From NCBI GenBank assembly GCA_010909725.1, contig JAACMV010000021.1, forward strand, positions 351,497-415,496: a stretch of DNA of 64,000 nucleotides, in the 5' to 3' direction. Shown piece by piece: positions 40,795 to 50,480 of this stretch. A program made the translations under genes and the position numbers. This DNA is from Picochlorum sp. 'celeri'. Its lineage: Eukaryota; Chlorophyta; Trebouxiophyceae. The stretch's first letter is position 1. Each line of letters opens with the position of its first letter. The notes beneath the pieces are model-generated. The model was not told where the DNA came from, searched no databases, and saw nothing but the letters and a program-made list of their open reading frames with translations.

Positions 40795-41766
40795 ATGCCA
40801 GCCAGCCATCCTCATACAAGACTATCACATGAGAAGGCTATTCTCCTCGCCGTCAGTGGCATTGCCGGGGCTATAGCGGCTGTGCGTAGCAGAGGTCATC
40901 GGATGCATGCGGCTTCTGTGATGGAGCACACATTGTCAGATGTTGCAGTCAGCCAGCATGAAATACCACACGAGGCAGAGTCCAAGAAATATAGAGGGAA
41001 AAGCATTCTATTCTCGTTTGTTGGGATTGTGCTGCATGCGAGCATCTCATGTGCCTTGATCTGGAGAATGACGGATGCTTCTGTTGCAGCAAACAACAAT
41101 GCTCCGGCGTTGGGTTTCGCGAGCATTACGCTTCTCATACTCCACGCATGGTTTATATCGTCACATCAAAAACGTAAAAGAGGGAAGGTTCAGGAAGAAG
41201 TGGTCGCATCTTCTGCTCCCAGCACGATGCGCATGGATCGAGGCCATGCCAACACTGTACAACAACACCTACCTGCCTACATGAAAAGCTGCAACGGCCG
41301 GTGGATCAAAGACAGAGAAGCAAGTGACAGTATGGACCCTGTATGTGACATCATGGGAATTGGAGGGATCATGAAGGCGGCAATACGTTTAATTGTTGGG
41401 TCTGACGTTACATTTCTTGACAATGCCCAGAGCCCAGCCTCCTTTCAGTTTGCAGCATTTAGTGTCATCAGGTGGTTTAAAATACGAGAGCGTTATCCCT
41501 TGTTTAACACGAGTTTATCACTCGTCCATCATAGACGTAGAGATTTCCGGCCTGGAGGGATGCAAGGGCGGATTCATGTGCAACATGATGCACAAACAAA
41601 CATGCCAACGGTGCTCATTGATAATGCCTTTTATGGACACAGAGCAGGTACCATGAAGGAAGTGTTCACCTGGCCTCGTGAGGATGTCATGCATGTCGAC
41701 ACTGTCATCACGAATGACCATGGATCGGCATCATTCCTTCAGATCTTTCACAGGAAGAAAACATAG
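40795..41766 (+). CDS. Unknown protein with membrane helices and a conserved-looking C-terminal globular domain
   Basis: Single exon, 323 residues from the first ATG 40795. The N-terminal half has three hydrophobic stretches (about residues 15-32, 72-92 and 107-125), so it is probably membrane-anchored. A basic linker follows. From ~165 a compact domain begins with CNGRWIKDREASDSMDPVCD and includes GGIMKAAIRLIVGSDVTF and a stretch ending in TVLIDNAFYGHRAG. This layout (GRW-KD, short helix, antiparallel strands) recalls lipocalin/fatty-acid-binding-like domains of algal and oomycete proteins, but I cannot name a family. Reading frame unbroken. Confidence 0.68.
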   Translation: MPASHPHTRLSHEKAILLAVSGIAGAIAAVRSRGHRMHAASVMEHTLSDVAVSQHEIPHEAESKKYRGKSILFSFVGIVLHASISCALIWRMTDASVAANNNAPALGFASITLLILHAWFISSHQKRKRGKVQEEVVASSAPSTMRMDRGHANTVQQHLPAYMKSCNGRWIKDREASDSMDPVCDIMGIGGIMKAAIRLIVGSDVTFLDNAQSPASFQFAAFSVIRWFKIRERYPLFNTSLSLVHHRRRDFRPGGMQGRIHVQHDAQTNMPTVLIDNAFYGHRAGTMKEVFTWPREDVMHVDTVITNDHGSASFLQIFHRKKT

Positions 41767-41938
41767 TCCTCCGGAGGATATCCTCCTCTCCTTGATCAGG
41801 ATATCATACTGCATCTTATCCGGTCAAGTGACGAGATAAGATTTCAAGGTCTTCTGCTTCAAACGCCACACTGATGCATTAAAAATACATTATAATTGAT
41901 ATTGTGTATAGAAACATACGTATAGTGCCAGAAGGAGG

Positions 41939-43318
41939 ATGCATTTCACCGCGACAGCGTCTCAACGCTGTGCTGCGTCACCTTTTGCTCGCAGAGGGCT
42001 GTACAGTGACAATGCGCGCCAGAACAGCGGACAGCGTAGATTTGGGAATATTTCAGACACAAATAGATCGAATCGCCACCAGAAGCCATGCTTTGGAGGA
42101 CATTCAATGGTGACAAAGGGTCATGGAATTGTTGCTGCTGCTGCGACAGAGCCTGAGGTGAAGATTAGCCGAGCGAAAAGAAGACCAAATTTCCCATTCA
42201 GTAGAATTGCTGGCCAAGAGGATATGAAATTGGCATTGTTGCTGAATGTTGTGGATCCTGGAATTGGTGGTGTTCTCATCATGGGTGACCGTGGTTGCGG
42301 CAAATCTGTAGCTGTCAGATCGATTGTGGATTTATTACCTGAGATTGATGTTGTTCCTGGAGATGATTTCAACTCCAGTCCAACAAGCACGAAATTGATG
42401 GGGCCAGATGTGCTGCAGAGGTACTTGGCAGGGGAAACCCTTCCTTCAGAGATGGTCAAGACTCCTCTCGTCGAGCTTCCATTGGGTGCTACTGAGGATC
42501 GTATTTGCGGAACTATTGATATCGAAAAGGCGTTGAGTGAGGGTATCAAGGCCTATGAACCAGGTTTGTTGGCTAAAGCAAACAGGGGTATTTTGTATGT
42601 TGATGAGGTCAACTTGTTGGATGATGGTCTTGTTGATGTCGTTCTCGACTCTGCGGCAGGAGGACAGAATACAGTGGAACGTGAAGGTGTTTCCATTGTT
42701 CATCCAGCCAAGTTTATCATGATTGGATCTGGAAATCCTGCAGAAGGAGAACTCAGACCACAATTGCTGGATCGCTTTGGATTGTGTGTCAATGTGTCTA
42801 CTCTTATGGATGTGGACGCAAGAACACAGATGACATTGGACAGAATTGCGTATGAAAAGGACGCAGACGCCTTTGTGCAAAGCGTCAAGGAAGAACAAGA
42901 TGCATTGAGGGAGAAACTTGACAAGGCAAGGGCATTGCTTCCAAAGGTTGAGATTCCACGGGACGTGCGATTGAAGATTAGTCAGCTCGGATCCATGGTA
43001 GATATTGATGGAATTCGTGGGGATATTGTGTGCAACAGAGCAGCAGCAGCATTTGTGGCGTTAGAGGGCCGTAACAAGGTCACCATGGATGATGTCATCA
43101 GAGTTGCATCACTCTGCCTCAACCACAGACTGAGAAAAGATCCTTTGGATCCTATCGATAACGGTGCCAAGGTTTTCTTGGCTCTCAGAAAAATTGTAAA
43201 CCCAGAGGAGGCTGCGGAAGAAGAGCGTAGGAAGAAGGCAGAAGAGGCAGCTGCTGCAGAGAAAGGAGACTCAAAGCGAGCCGGCATGAAAGCTGGGGCC
43301 TGGTCTGGACTCCCGTAA
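41939..43318 (+). CDS. CHLI: Magnesium-chelatase ATPase subunit I (ChlI), nuclear-encoded
   Basis: AAA+ motor subunit that, with ChlD and ChlH, inserts Mg2+ into protoporphyrin IX, the first step committed to chlorophyll, in the plastid stroma. One exon, 459 residues from ATG 41939. Residues 1-75 are rich in Arg, Ser, Ala and Gln, a transit peptide. The domain has NFPFSRIAGQEDMKLALLLN, Walker A GDRGCGKS, the ChlI insertion around FNSSPTSTKLMGPDVLQRY, Walker B ILYVDEVNLL, and GSGNPAEGELRPQLLDRFG (sensor 1 / Arg finger region). The C-terminal lid ends in a Lys/Ala-rich helix. TGTAA follows at 43357-43361. Complete, and a key sign of a green-lineage nucleus. Confidence 0.96.
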   Translation: MHFTATASQRCAASPFARRGLYSDNARQNSGQRRFGNISDTNRSNRHQKPCFGGHSMVTKGHGIVAAAATEPEVKISRAKRRPNFPFSRIAGQEDMKLALLLNVVDPGIGGVLIMGDRGCGKSVAVRSIVDLLPEIDVVPGDDFNSSPTSTKLMGPDVLQRYLAGETLPSEMVKTPLVELPLGATEDRICGTIDIEKALSEGIKAYEPGLLAKANRGILYVDEVNLLDDGLVDVVLDSAAGGQNTVEREGVSIVHPAKFIMIGSGNPAEGELRPQLLDRFGLCVNVSTLMDVDARTQMTLDRIAYEKDADAFVQSVKEEQDALREKLDKARALLPKVEIPRDVRLKISQLGSMVDIDGIRGDIVCNRAAAAFVALEGRNKVTMDDVIRVASLCLNHRLRKDPLDPIDNGAKVFLALRKIVNPEEAAEEERRKKAEEAAAAEKGDSKRAGMKAGAWSGLP

Positions 43319-43578
43319 ACCATCTCTGAGGCTCAATAAACGTATACTGTTCTTCATGTAAATGTGTCACACATACACTAGATTTGCTTCTAGGGCGCAT
43401 TTCAAGCCCCAGAGGTGACTGGCTTTGCAAAGCAATTGCTCAGGGGTGTGAATCACCCACCTACATGATCAGCATCTTGATTCATGTAGAAGAGCCACTG
43501 ATTGATCATTACTTTTAAAATACATAATAATAGGATTCTTTAGACGAGGAGAATAATCAAAATCATCGATCAGCAGCC

Positions 43579-44104
43579 ATGAATATGGATCCAAATGCCA
43601 TGGGAAACATTCCCCCAAAACAACAAGAGGAGCTGATGAAGGCGATTGATACTATGCAAGTAAGAGATAGGTAAGTATGAATATATAAAATGGATTGTAG
43701 GGCCGAAATCGGCTTTGGATCACTCCATGTTCGACATGGACATGGACATGGAGAACAGGCTGAAAACCACCGATTGATTTCGCAATCTTAATGGTAATGC
43801 AGTTTGAGAATGTATAATAGTCTGGTAGAGAAATGTTTCAAGGAATGCGTTGAATCATTCCGCCGCAAGGATTTGGATGGTGGAGAGGAAAGGGTATGTG
43901 TCTTGTGTGTTTATTCTTCCTCTTCTTTTTTTTGCTCTCGAATGTACATGATTGAGTCTGCATTCATGATCATGGTGCGTGCAGTGTGTTCAAAACTGCT
44001 GCTCCAAGTTTATGAGAGGATCCGCTCGAGTTGGGCAGAGGTTTGGAGAGCTGTCTGCAGAGGCAGAAAATCAGATGCAGCAACTGATGAAACAGCAAAA
44101 ATAA
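43579..44104 (+). CDS. TIM9: Mitochondrial intermembrane-space chaperone TIM9
   Basis: Small Tim protein that escorts hydrophobic precursors across the intermembrane space with TIM10. Three exons: 43579-43670, 43803-43893 and 43985-44104. Introns are 132 bases (GTAAGTATG...AATGCAG, phase 2) and 91 bases (GTATGTG...GTGCAG, phase 0). The spliced 100-residue protein has MQVRDSLRMYNSLVEKCF, a TIM9 hallmark formed exactly across the first junction, and the twin CX3C motifs C42-C46 and C62-C66, spaced 16. The N-terminal 20 residues are Pro/Gln-rich. TGTAA at 44137-44141. No open frame longer than ~50 codons exists here, so it is easily missed. Confidence 0.95.
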
Positions 44105-44106
44105 AA

Positions 44107-44141
44107 TTACACGCGTATCTTTTAGCATATATTCATTGTAA
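44107..44141. terminator. Interlocked poly(A) signals of TIM9 and the DUF4211 gene
   Basis: Plus-strand TGTAA at 44137-44141 lies 33 bases after the TIM9 stop. Minus-strand TGTAA (TTACA at 44107-44111) lies 22-26 bases after the DUF4211 stop at 44133. The two signals cross over, so the transcripts' 3' ends must overlap, the TIM9 mRNA running into the DUF4211 coding end. Confidence 0.5.
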
Positions 44142-46082
44142 GCCATCACTGGCAGATGATGGGCCATCATCATTATCAACATCCATTCGAATAGGAGATA
44201 TCGGGCCTTGATGGTTCACTAGATCGTCCTGTAATGAGGGGTATGGCACATATGAGAAGGTGGACCTCCCTCGCTTGTGTGCATTGCCTGTTTCTTCATT
44301 CTCTTCCTCTCCGCCCTGGATATTATACGATTCGGCGATATTTATCAGTTCAATAAAGCAGCTGTGTATTTTTGAGTGAGCGTGTGGCGTCAGGACACTG
44401 TCGATAAGGCTGTTCTTGTCCAGTGTTGTGCCAACACTTGCTTGTTGTTTCAGGCACTGCTTTGCCTGCAGAGTCAAATACTTGATACAATGATGTCTGA
44501 AATGAAAGAGCCCGTGAAAGACCACGAGACGGTGTCCACAAATAGATCCGACGTAAAATGTCGTTGTTGGAGTCATCATCTGGTTGGTTGATGACTCTTG
44601 CATAATCCATTTTCTATTTCTCTGATACACTGGCGATGCCAGGGCATACTTTTGACTCAGCATCATATCGGCGTCTCTCTCTCCAACCATTAGGCCATCA
44701 TCTTCGATTTTTCCTTCGAATCGAATGAGCTTGTGCCCATTGAATTTGCGACACGCCGAGCATTCATACCCATCACCAGGCTCTTGTATCCCGTCCTCAT
44801 CACATGATTCTATATGGACAATCTCATGCTGCTCCACTGCTTCCAAAAGATATGGATCGCATTTCCTCCATATCTCCGAATGCACGGCATCCTGAGCATG
44901 CAAAATCATATATTCTATTTTTCGAATAGCTGCAGAGTACAGCGACGCGTGCGATTCGCTCTCCTTGACAGTTTGCTCATAGGATGGATCCACCGAACAA
45001 ATAAACAGGTATTCAATGTATGCTTCCAAATACTCTTGTTCTGTCAATTTATGAATACCCAGCTTTTGAACCTCTATTTCCCACGCTTGTGGTGCACGTG
45101 CTTTCCTATTATCAAGAGATGATGGAGAAGAATATTCCTCATCTGTTGTCCCTGGGTCCCCTTCATCTGTCAAGAGGCAAACCACCTCATCCCCGCTCGG
45201 TCGAGGTGATAGCGACGATGATGACACCTCGTCTCTCGACACTGATGACTCATCGTCCTGCAATATCTCATCTTGAGCTTTCCGTATCCGATCGATAGGA
45301 CTCATTCGCTGCTTGTCCTTTGCACGCCGCAACGGAGTCCTTCTCCTTCCATGCCCCAACACCTTTTTTCTGCCTCCTTGTTTTCCATCATCACATGGCG
45401 TCAGCACGACATCATCATCTTCACTCTCACTATCTTTATTCGCTATTCTTTCATCATCCTTTTCAGATGATGATGATGATGATGATGATGATGAATCTAC
45501 CAAGATGCTTTTTCTCTTGCGACTACTCCTCCTTCTCTCTGGAGTAGACTCTCTGGAATCGTTGCTGTCCTCCTCTTTGTTGTTGTCCTCTTCGCTTGAA
45601 TGTGATTGTGAAGAAGAAGAAGAAGAAGACGTTGTTGCTATGAAATCGTCCAACCCACTGGACACGCTCATATCATCGCCTTTATCATTCGTATAATATT
45701 GGCTTTGGTATCGAACAAGCCCCTGCCCTTCCTTGGTTGCACGTCCAGGAGTCCCTCTGAGAAAAACCTTTTTCTGCTTGTTCTTTTTGCAAGAATCCTC
45801 CCCTTCAAAAGAAGATGACGATATATATACCTCTTTTTCTCCACTCTCATCCTCACCATCAGAAGAGGAGGAAGAAGAAACGTCAGAATCAAGAATGACG
45901 TGGGCACCACCACCCCCCATCCTCGCAGCCTGTCGTGCCTTGCGCTCACCCACCTTTCTCTCCCTCACCAAGCACTCCAACGCATCTCGCCGAGTCAATA
46001 AATATCTACTCGTATGATTTTTTCTTACACTTGAATCAGAGAAGGAATCGTCCAAATCCGCATCACGACGTTGAACAGACAT
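44133..46082 (-). CDS. DUF4211-domain protein (CCDC82-like) with Ser/acidic-rich disordered half
   Basis: One exon, 649 residues from ATG 46082. Residues 1-330 are disordered, with many Ser, Asp, Glu and Arg runs, including poly-Ser encoded by a GAT/TCA trinucleotide repeat near 45460-45495. Residues ~335-540 match the DUF4211 pattern: LTEQEYLEAYIEYLF, a helical stretch with HAQDAV, the zinc-knuckle-like YECSACRKFNGHKLIRFEG, and FYVGSICGHRLVVFHGLFHF ending in an HHC. The tail (540-649) is polar. DUF4211 proteins are nuclear and poorly characterised; chromatin association is inference. Overlaps at its 3' end with the TIM9 3' UTR. Confidence 0.78.
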   Translation of the reverse strand: MSVQRRDADLDDSFSDSSVRKNHTSRYLLTRRDALECLVRERKVGERKARQAARMGGGGAHVILDSDVSSSSSSDGEDESGEKEVYISSSSFEGEDSCKKNKQKKVFLRGTPGRATKEGQGLVRYQSQYYTNDKGDDMSVSSGLDDFIATTSSSSSSSQSHSSEEDNNKEEDSNDSRESTPERRRSSRKRKSILVDSSSSSSSSSSEKDDERIANKDSESEDDDVVLTPCDDGKQGGRKKVLGHGRRRTPLRRAKDKQRMSPIDRIRKAQDEILQDDESSVSRDEVSSSSLSPRPSGDEVVCLLTDEGDPGTTDEEYSSPSSLDNRKARAPQAWEIEVQKLGIHKLTEQEYLEAYIEYLFICSVDPSYEQTVKESESHASLYSAAIRKIEYMILHAQDAVHSEIWRKCDPYLLEAVEQHEIVHIESCDEDGIQEPGDGYECSACRKFNGHKLIRFEGKIEDDGLMVGERDADMMLSQKYALASPVYQRNRKWIMQESSTNQMMTPTTTFYVGSICGHRLVVFHGLFHFRHHCIKYLTLQAKQCLKQQASVGTTLDKNSLIDSVLTPHAHSKIHSCFIELINIAESYNIQGGEEENEETGNAHKRGRSTFSYVPYPSLQDDLVNHQGPISPIRMDVDNDDGPSSASDGLQ

Positions 46083-46376
46083 GGCATGTCCTCAGACCCT
46101 CGTGGTATTCAAATTTCTCATCAACATGGACGTGGATGCTAGATACATACAAATTATCTTTTACTACTACTTCGAGTAATAAAACATGTGAATCATCAGA
46201 TCCATCAGCAACGAATTCCTTCTTTCGAAGAAAGAAACATAAGACCCATTTGTATTTTTTTTTCAGTCAATTGCAATTGCTTGCTTGCTGAAAACTCCGT
46301 CGTGAGTTTCAAGAGTACCATCCAAAAAACTACACTGAATGATATTACATTTCTATCTATGATATATAATGAATCA

Positions 46377-46984
46377 TCACTTTCTTTCACTTCGTAATCC
46401 ACCAATCGGTGTGCCACCAGGCAGTCTCTTGACTTCAAAATTATTGCCATACCCCTGAAACCTTTTTGGCCGTGTCTTCTTCACAGGAGTTGCCTCCTCG
46501 ACAACATACTCTATCCCATTCTTATCACAATACGCAATCGCATCCTCTTTTGTATAGAATTGAAGCTGTCGTGTGACCGTCTCTATCGCATCTGCCGTGG
46601 ATGTCCACCCCAACAAGGGGTTGGCCCACTTGGGCTCGACTTCCAAAACAAGTCTCCAGGCTGGTGCACCACCTGCGCCAGAACGCATGTCGCAAGCATG
46701 AGAGAGAATGTCAATATGTAATGGTAGTAAAGAATCGTACCTTCGAGAGTCTGTGCTGAACCTGACTGCATTGGAGTCTTTGGAGGGGCGTGAATTGTCA
46801 CTTTTCGACCTGGTCTGATTGGTGGCATGCCAGAGGCTGCCACGTAATCTGTCACATGAGAATCAGATGAATATAGATGGTTGCTGCTGCGAGCGGTTGT
46901 TGAGGCGGACCCTTGTACCCCAGAGGGAATCGCCTGGCGCACCGTCGACGCTAGGGATACCAGAGCTCGTCGATGATGACTCAT
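46377..46984 (-). CDS. NDUFS4: Complex I subunit NDUFS4 (18 kDa / AQDQ)
   Basis: Accessory subunit of mitochondrial NADH:ubiquinone oxidoreductase near the NADH-binding module. Exons 46984-46741 and 46672-46377 joined over a 68-base intron (GTACG...GCGCAG, phase 1), 179 residues. Residues 1-45 are Arg/Ser/Ala-rich with few acids, a mitochondrial presequence. The ETC_C1_NDUFS4 domain holds IHAPPKTPMQSG, then WRLVLEVEPKWANPLLGWTS, FYTKEDAIAYCDKNGIEY and YGNNFEVKR near the end. Residues at the splice junction (LE-G-GAPAWR) restore the frame. A minus-strand TGTAA lies at 46345-46349. Confidence 0.93.
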
Positions 46985-47557
46985 ACTACAGTAGTAATAA
47001 TACCTATTTATTGGTTTTCATATAGGTAAAGCTTACTCATATAATAGGGCGGTGTGTGTGTGATATAGAAGGCAATGTTGGTATCGATGGGTTTTTTAAT
47101 GGTTTTTTTAAGATGAGATTGATTGAATTCACTCATGCACTCATGAGCTTAAGCTTCCTTTTATTTCCAACAAAGGGCATGTGCTCATCAGTAGCAGCAC
47201 ATTGTGCTGACACCACACGTTCACTGATTGGTTAGAAAAGAATAGTAGAATCTGTAGATACAGTACAGTGGCCTTTGTTCTTTTTTTCTGTGTGGATCGT
47301 GCTGCTCATGGTCATATCCATCCTGCATATGTTAGTACATAATGATGTAAGCCTCATGATTAGGCGAAAAGCTTCATGGAGAGGAGCGGCTCTGCCATGC
47401 CCATGGAGACACCCTGTCAAAGTTGTTCTGTGCCAATATGAAAGGGAAGCCTTCTCATCCCATGGTTGAAGGATGACAAGGGGCAAATTGGCACCTGGTG
47501 TAGTATATATATATGTAGTCGGTCATCAGACAAATGCCTCGATTGTCGCTCACGACG

Positions 47558-47589
47558 GTGCATCGTGATGCACAGCAAAACGCTGTGCA
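47558..47589. repeat. Two overlapping perfect hairpins
   Basis: GTGCATC (47558-47564) pairs with GATGCAC (47567-47573) across two bases, and TGCACAGC (47569-47576) pairs with GCTGTGCA (47582-47589) across five. The shared bases 47569-47573 mean the two stems are mutually exclusive. Confidence 0.6.
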
Positions 47590-48249
47590 AAGACGCGTCA
47601 GTCTCGTCATCTAGTTGGACATCAACTGACCTTACTACTATGAGATGTGTTAGGCTAGGGATCAGCTCTACTGGCATTGTTGAGTAAAATGTACAGCAAT
47701 GGTTGAATTCAGCGTCGATCATTCGGGGAAAGTGTCCTCATCTCCCATTATAGCCTTAGTAGTAATATATGCACATGTTTGATGTTTTTTTTTGTGGAGG
47801 ATGCGTACCTTCAAGTATGTATGTGTATGTATACATGGTATTCGAACTGAGGCACGATGCCGTAGACCATGCAATGCATGGGTGCACACAGCAGCATCGA
47901 GGAGAGAGGTGTCTGCAGGGAAAAAGAAAATGTATCAGAGCTCAATTCGCAATGCGTCATGATGCGTGGTCAGATTGCGACTCAACGTCTGGCATGAATA
48001 TGTGCCAGTCATGGTGACAAAGGCCCATCTTCTTCTTGCATCATGGAAAAGAGACAGAATACTAGCGGGTTGACTGGCACCTGACAAGGTATTCAACCTG
48101 TGTTTTTTTTTCTTCTCGCTGATGATGTACTTGGTCGTCCAGACATACCTTGAAGAAACTGTTCATCCCCAATCGTGATATATATACATGTATACATCGA
48201 CTGCACATATGAAAGAGATACAGTTGCATCAGATGCACAGTTGGAATGC

Positions 48250-49050
48250 AAAGGGTGTTTGAAGGGTGTTGTACACTATCAAGGCCTCAGGAGCGTAAGC
48301 GTTGTCCTCACATACAATCAGACGGTAATTCCAGTCTAAAATTGTTTCATCAATGGCCTTGATGTGTACAGTTGCTACTACAAGACTCAGTACTTCTTAG
48401 AGGGTTTGTCGTTCCCCAAGGAGACACAAGTGTCCCCATTCGGTGGATTGACAGATAATAAGGAATCATCAGGGTCTTGTTTCTGTTTTCAAGCTCTCAG
48501 GGACCCAGTTGACAATCACTCAGGTCAGACGGCACTTCCTAATGTGAAGGGTAGATTCCTCATCGAGCACACAGCAACATGAAGAAAGAAACAGTACATC
48601 ACTTCATACAAGGTATAGGATACTATGCGCACCTTGTCAAGACATGGATACAAACTAATGTATGATGGAGGAACCATTCTGTTCAATCCTGTACAACAAA
48701 TATACATTACTGAGGATTATAATGATGCATGTCGGCTGTCGTTTTCGGCACCGTGGACAAGTACAAGGAACTTTAAACGGCTTCCTACGCGCCGGACTTT
48801 AATCTCAGCAATCTTTGGACAGCGAATGAGAAGTCATTGCTCAAAGAGCTACCAATGCCGTGGCAAGACTGCTGCTGCTATGGTATATATATATATAATA
48901 CGTACCGTGTAATACTGAAATAGTCATATCATGGAACTGTATTCAACATTCAGTGGGAATAAATTTGTATGGTTGCCTGAATAGTAAGGGAAAAAAACAC
49001 GACATGTGTCAGCAAACTGAGATGTATAAGAGCAATTTTTTGACACGATG
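48250..49050 (+). pseudogene. Possible broken or frameshifted gene of unknown family
   Basis: On the plus strand, coding-like stretches follow one another: GLRSVSVVLTYNQTVIPV, a TAA, NCFINGLDVYSCYYKTQYFL then GLSFPKETQ (same frame, to a TGA at 48580). Then come YDGGTILFNPVQQIYITEDY in another frame and ASYAPDFNLSNLWTANEKSL in a third. A GTATATATAT...GAAATAG segment of 39 bases after 48882 could be a tiny intron leading to VISWNCIQHSVGINLYG. No family recognised; the minus strand is also partly open. Either decayed coding sequence or several consensus errors. Confidence 0.28.
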
Positions 49051-50480
49051 AAGTCAGTAATGAGACCCACACCGCAACACATATACTCTGCATTCATATC
49101 GCATACAACAATGGGACATGCAAGGAATTGCATCTCCCAGCTGTCCGGGGTATCGTGTATGCAGAAAATGTTCACAAGCACGAAGACACACACACCTTTC
49201 CATGGTTGTTGATATTCATACATAAGCATGAAAAAAAAATATCTGCATCACACAGATATCAAGCCCTCGTGAGATGTATCACAAGATGAGCGTGTACCAG
49301 CGAGACAGGTCAGCACAAGATGAGAGGATATGACACGCAAGCACTGGTTTTGGTCTGGCGTCACTATTATTGCCATCTCCAACATGTCCAAAACCCGTGA
49401 GTATCGCAGTATCAGACACTATCCAAAGCATGTTGATGGCTAGGAGCAACATGACAGTACAGAAAAAAGCATACCTTGGGTGGTTCCCACATGTTTATGT
49501 ATTGAGAACAATGAATCCGAGTATATAAATCTCACTACACAGCAACATCGTAAATATATATGAGATGATGCCCAACAAAGAGTGCCCATTCGAAGGAATA
49601 TGTACCATTCACATGCATGATTCTGGAACATGCCCACAGAATCACAGCATATAAACGTCGTCTGAATATCATTCAGCCAGCATTGCTCTTGCCTCCTTTT
49701 CATACCGAGAAGAACGATGAGAATTGCGGACTAATGGTTCAGAGAGGGGCACTAACGAGAAGATCATTGCAATACTACCAAAAAAAAAAAAAAACAGGGG
49801 CGGGGCAGCCATCAATGAGGCCAAGAAGCAATGCTCCATCCAACACAGACACTTTGCCAGCTCAGGGATGCCACTCATCGATTCCATCGGCAGGGTTTTG
49901 TCCTCACCTGATGACAATGCCATCATCAGTAGAGGGAGCCCAAAATCTCCTCACAGCTGACATCCCTTACACCTCAAAAGCACGCCCTCGGCCTCCGCCA
50001 CCCACGCCAGGCCACCCAACCCAAACCAGCATAATCTGCTCCGCAGACACATACCTGTTCAAATTTGGGGTATTTTACATATATATCATGGAAGAAAATT
50101 GCTGTACATGGTATTTCTGGGGAATAAACAGGACAGAGAGGCAGTTTCAGGCATGCAGCAGGATGCTGCATGCCACAATATGCCAGCTTTATCCCTGCTG
50201 CAATAATTGATACTACATATGGAATAACATGGTATATAGTATGCTGTGATCAGAGCAGATCGGAACCTTTTACCTGGGCATGGGGGGCGTGACCCATATT
50301 TTTATATGTCATTTTACGAAACCTTGCCCTGATTGATTCTCAGAATCCAAATAAATCTGATTGATGACAATGCAATGCACTCTTGATATTGATTCATATT
50401 GATTCATCACTGTGACTGTAGCACAGGACCCATCGGCAATCCCTGATTTTGTACACAGGATAGACTGACACGAGCCCTCC

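Larger units (their letters stand above)
46985..50480. other. 3.5-kb region without an identifiable gene
   Basis: By far the longest stretch here without a clear gene. No frame above ~200 codons exists and none shows a known domain. It has several TA runs (near 47505, 48182, 48885 and 49555) and T/A homopolymers up to 15. It also has well-formed splice-like sites (for example minus-strand AAG|GTATGT near 48146, CAG|GTATGT near 50057) and an adjacent hairpin pair at 47558-47589. Segments at 48250-49050 read coding-like on the plus strand. Possible explanations are a rapidly evolving or broken gene, a multi-exon non-coding RNA, or a centromere-like or other special region. Confidence 0.4.

Noticed and set aside
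45455..45495. GAT/TCA trinucleotide runs (also 7575-7611) as microsatellites of interest
   Set aside because: They are in frame and encode Ser or Asp runs in disordered parts; ordinary.
49617..50210. 197-codon plus-strand open frame
   Set aside because: Contains a Lys run from a 15-base A homopolymer and no domain; minus-strand splice-like sites cross it.
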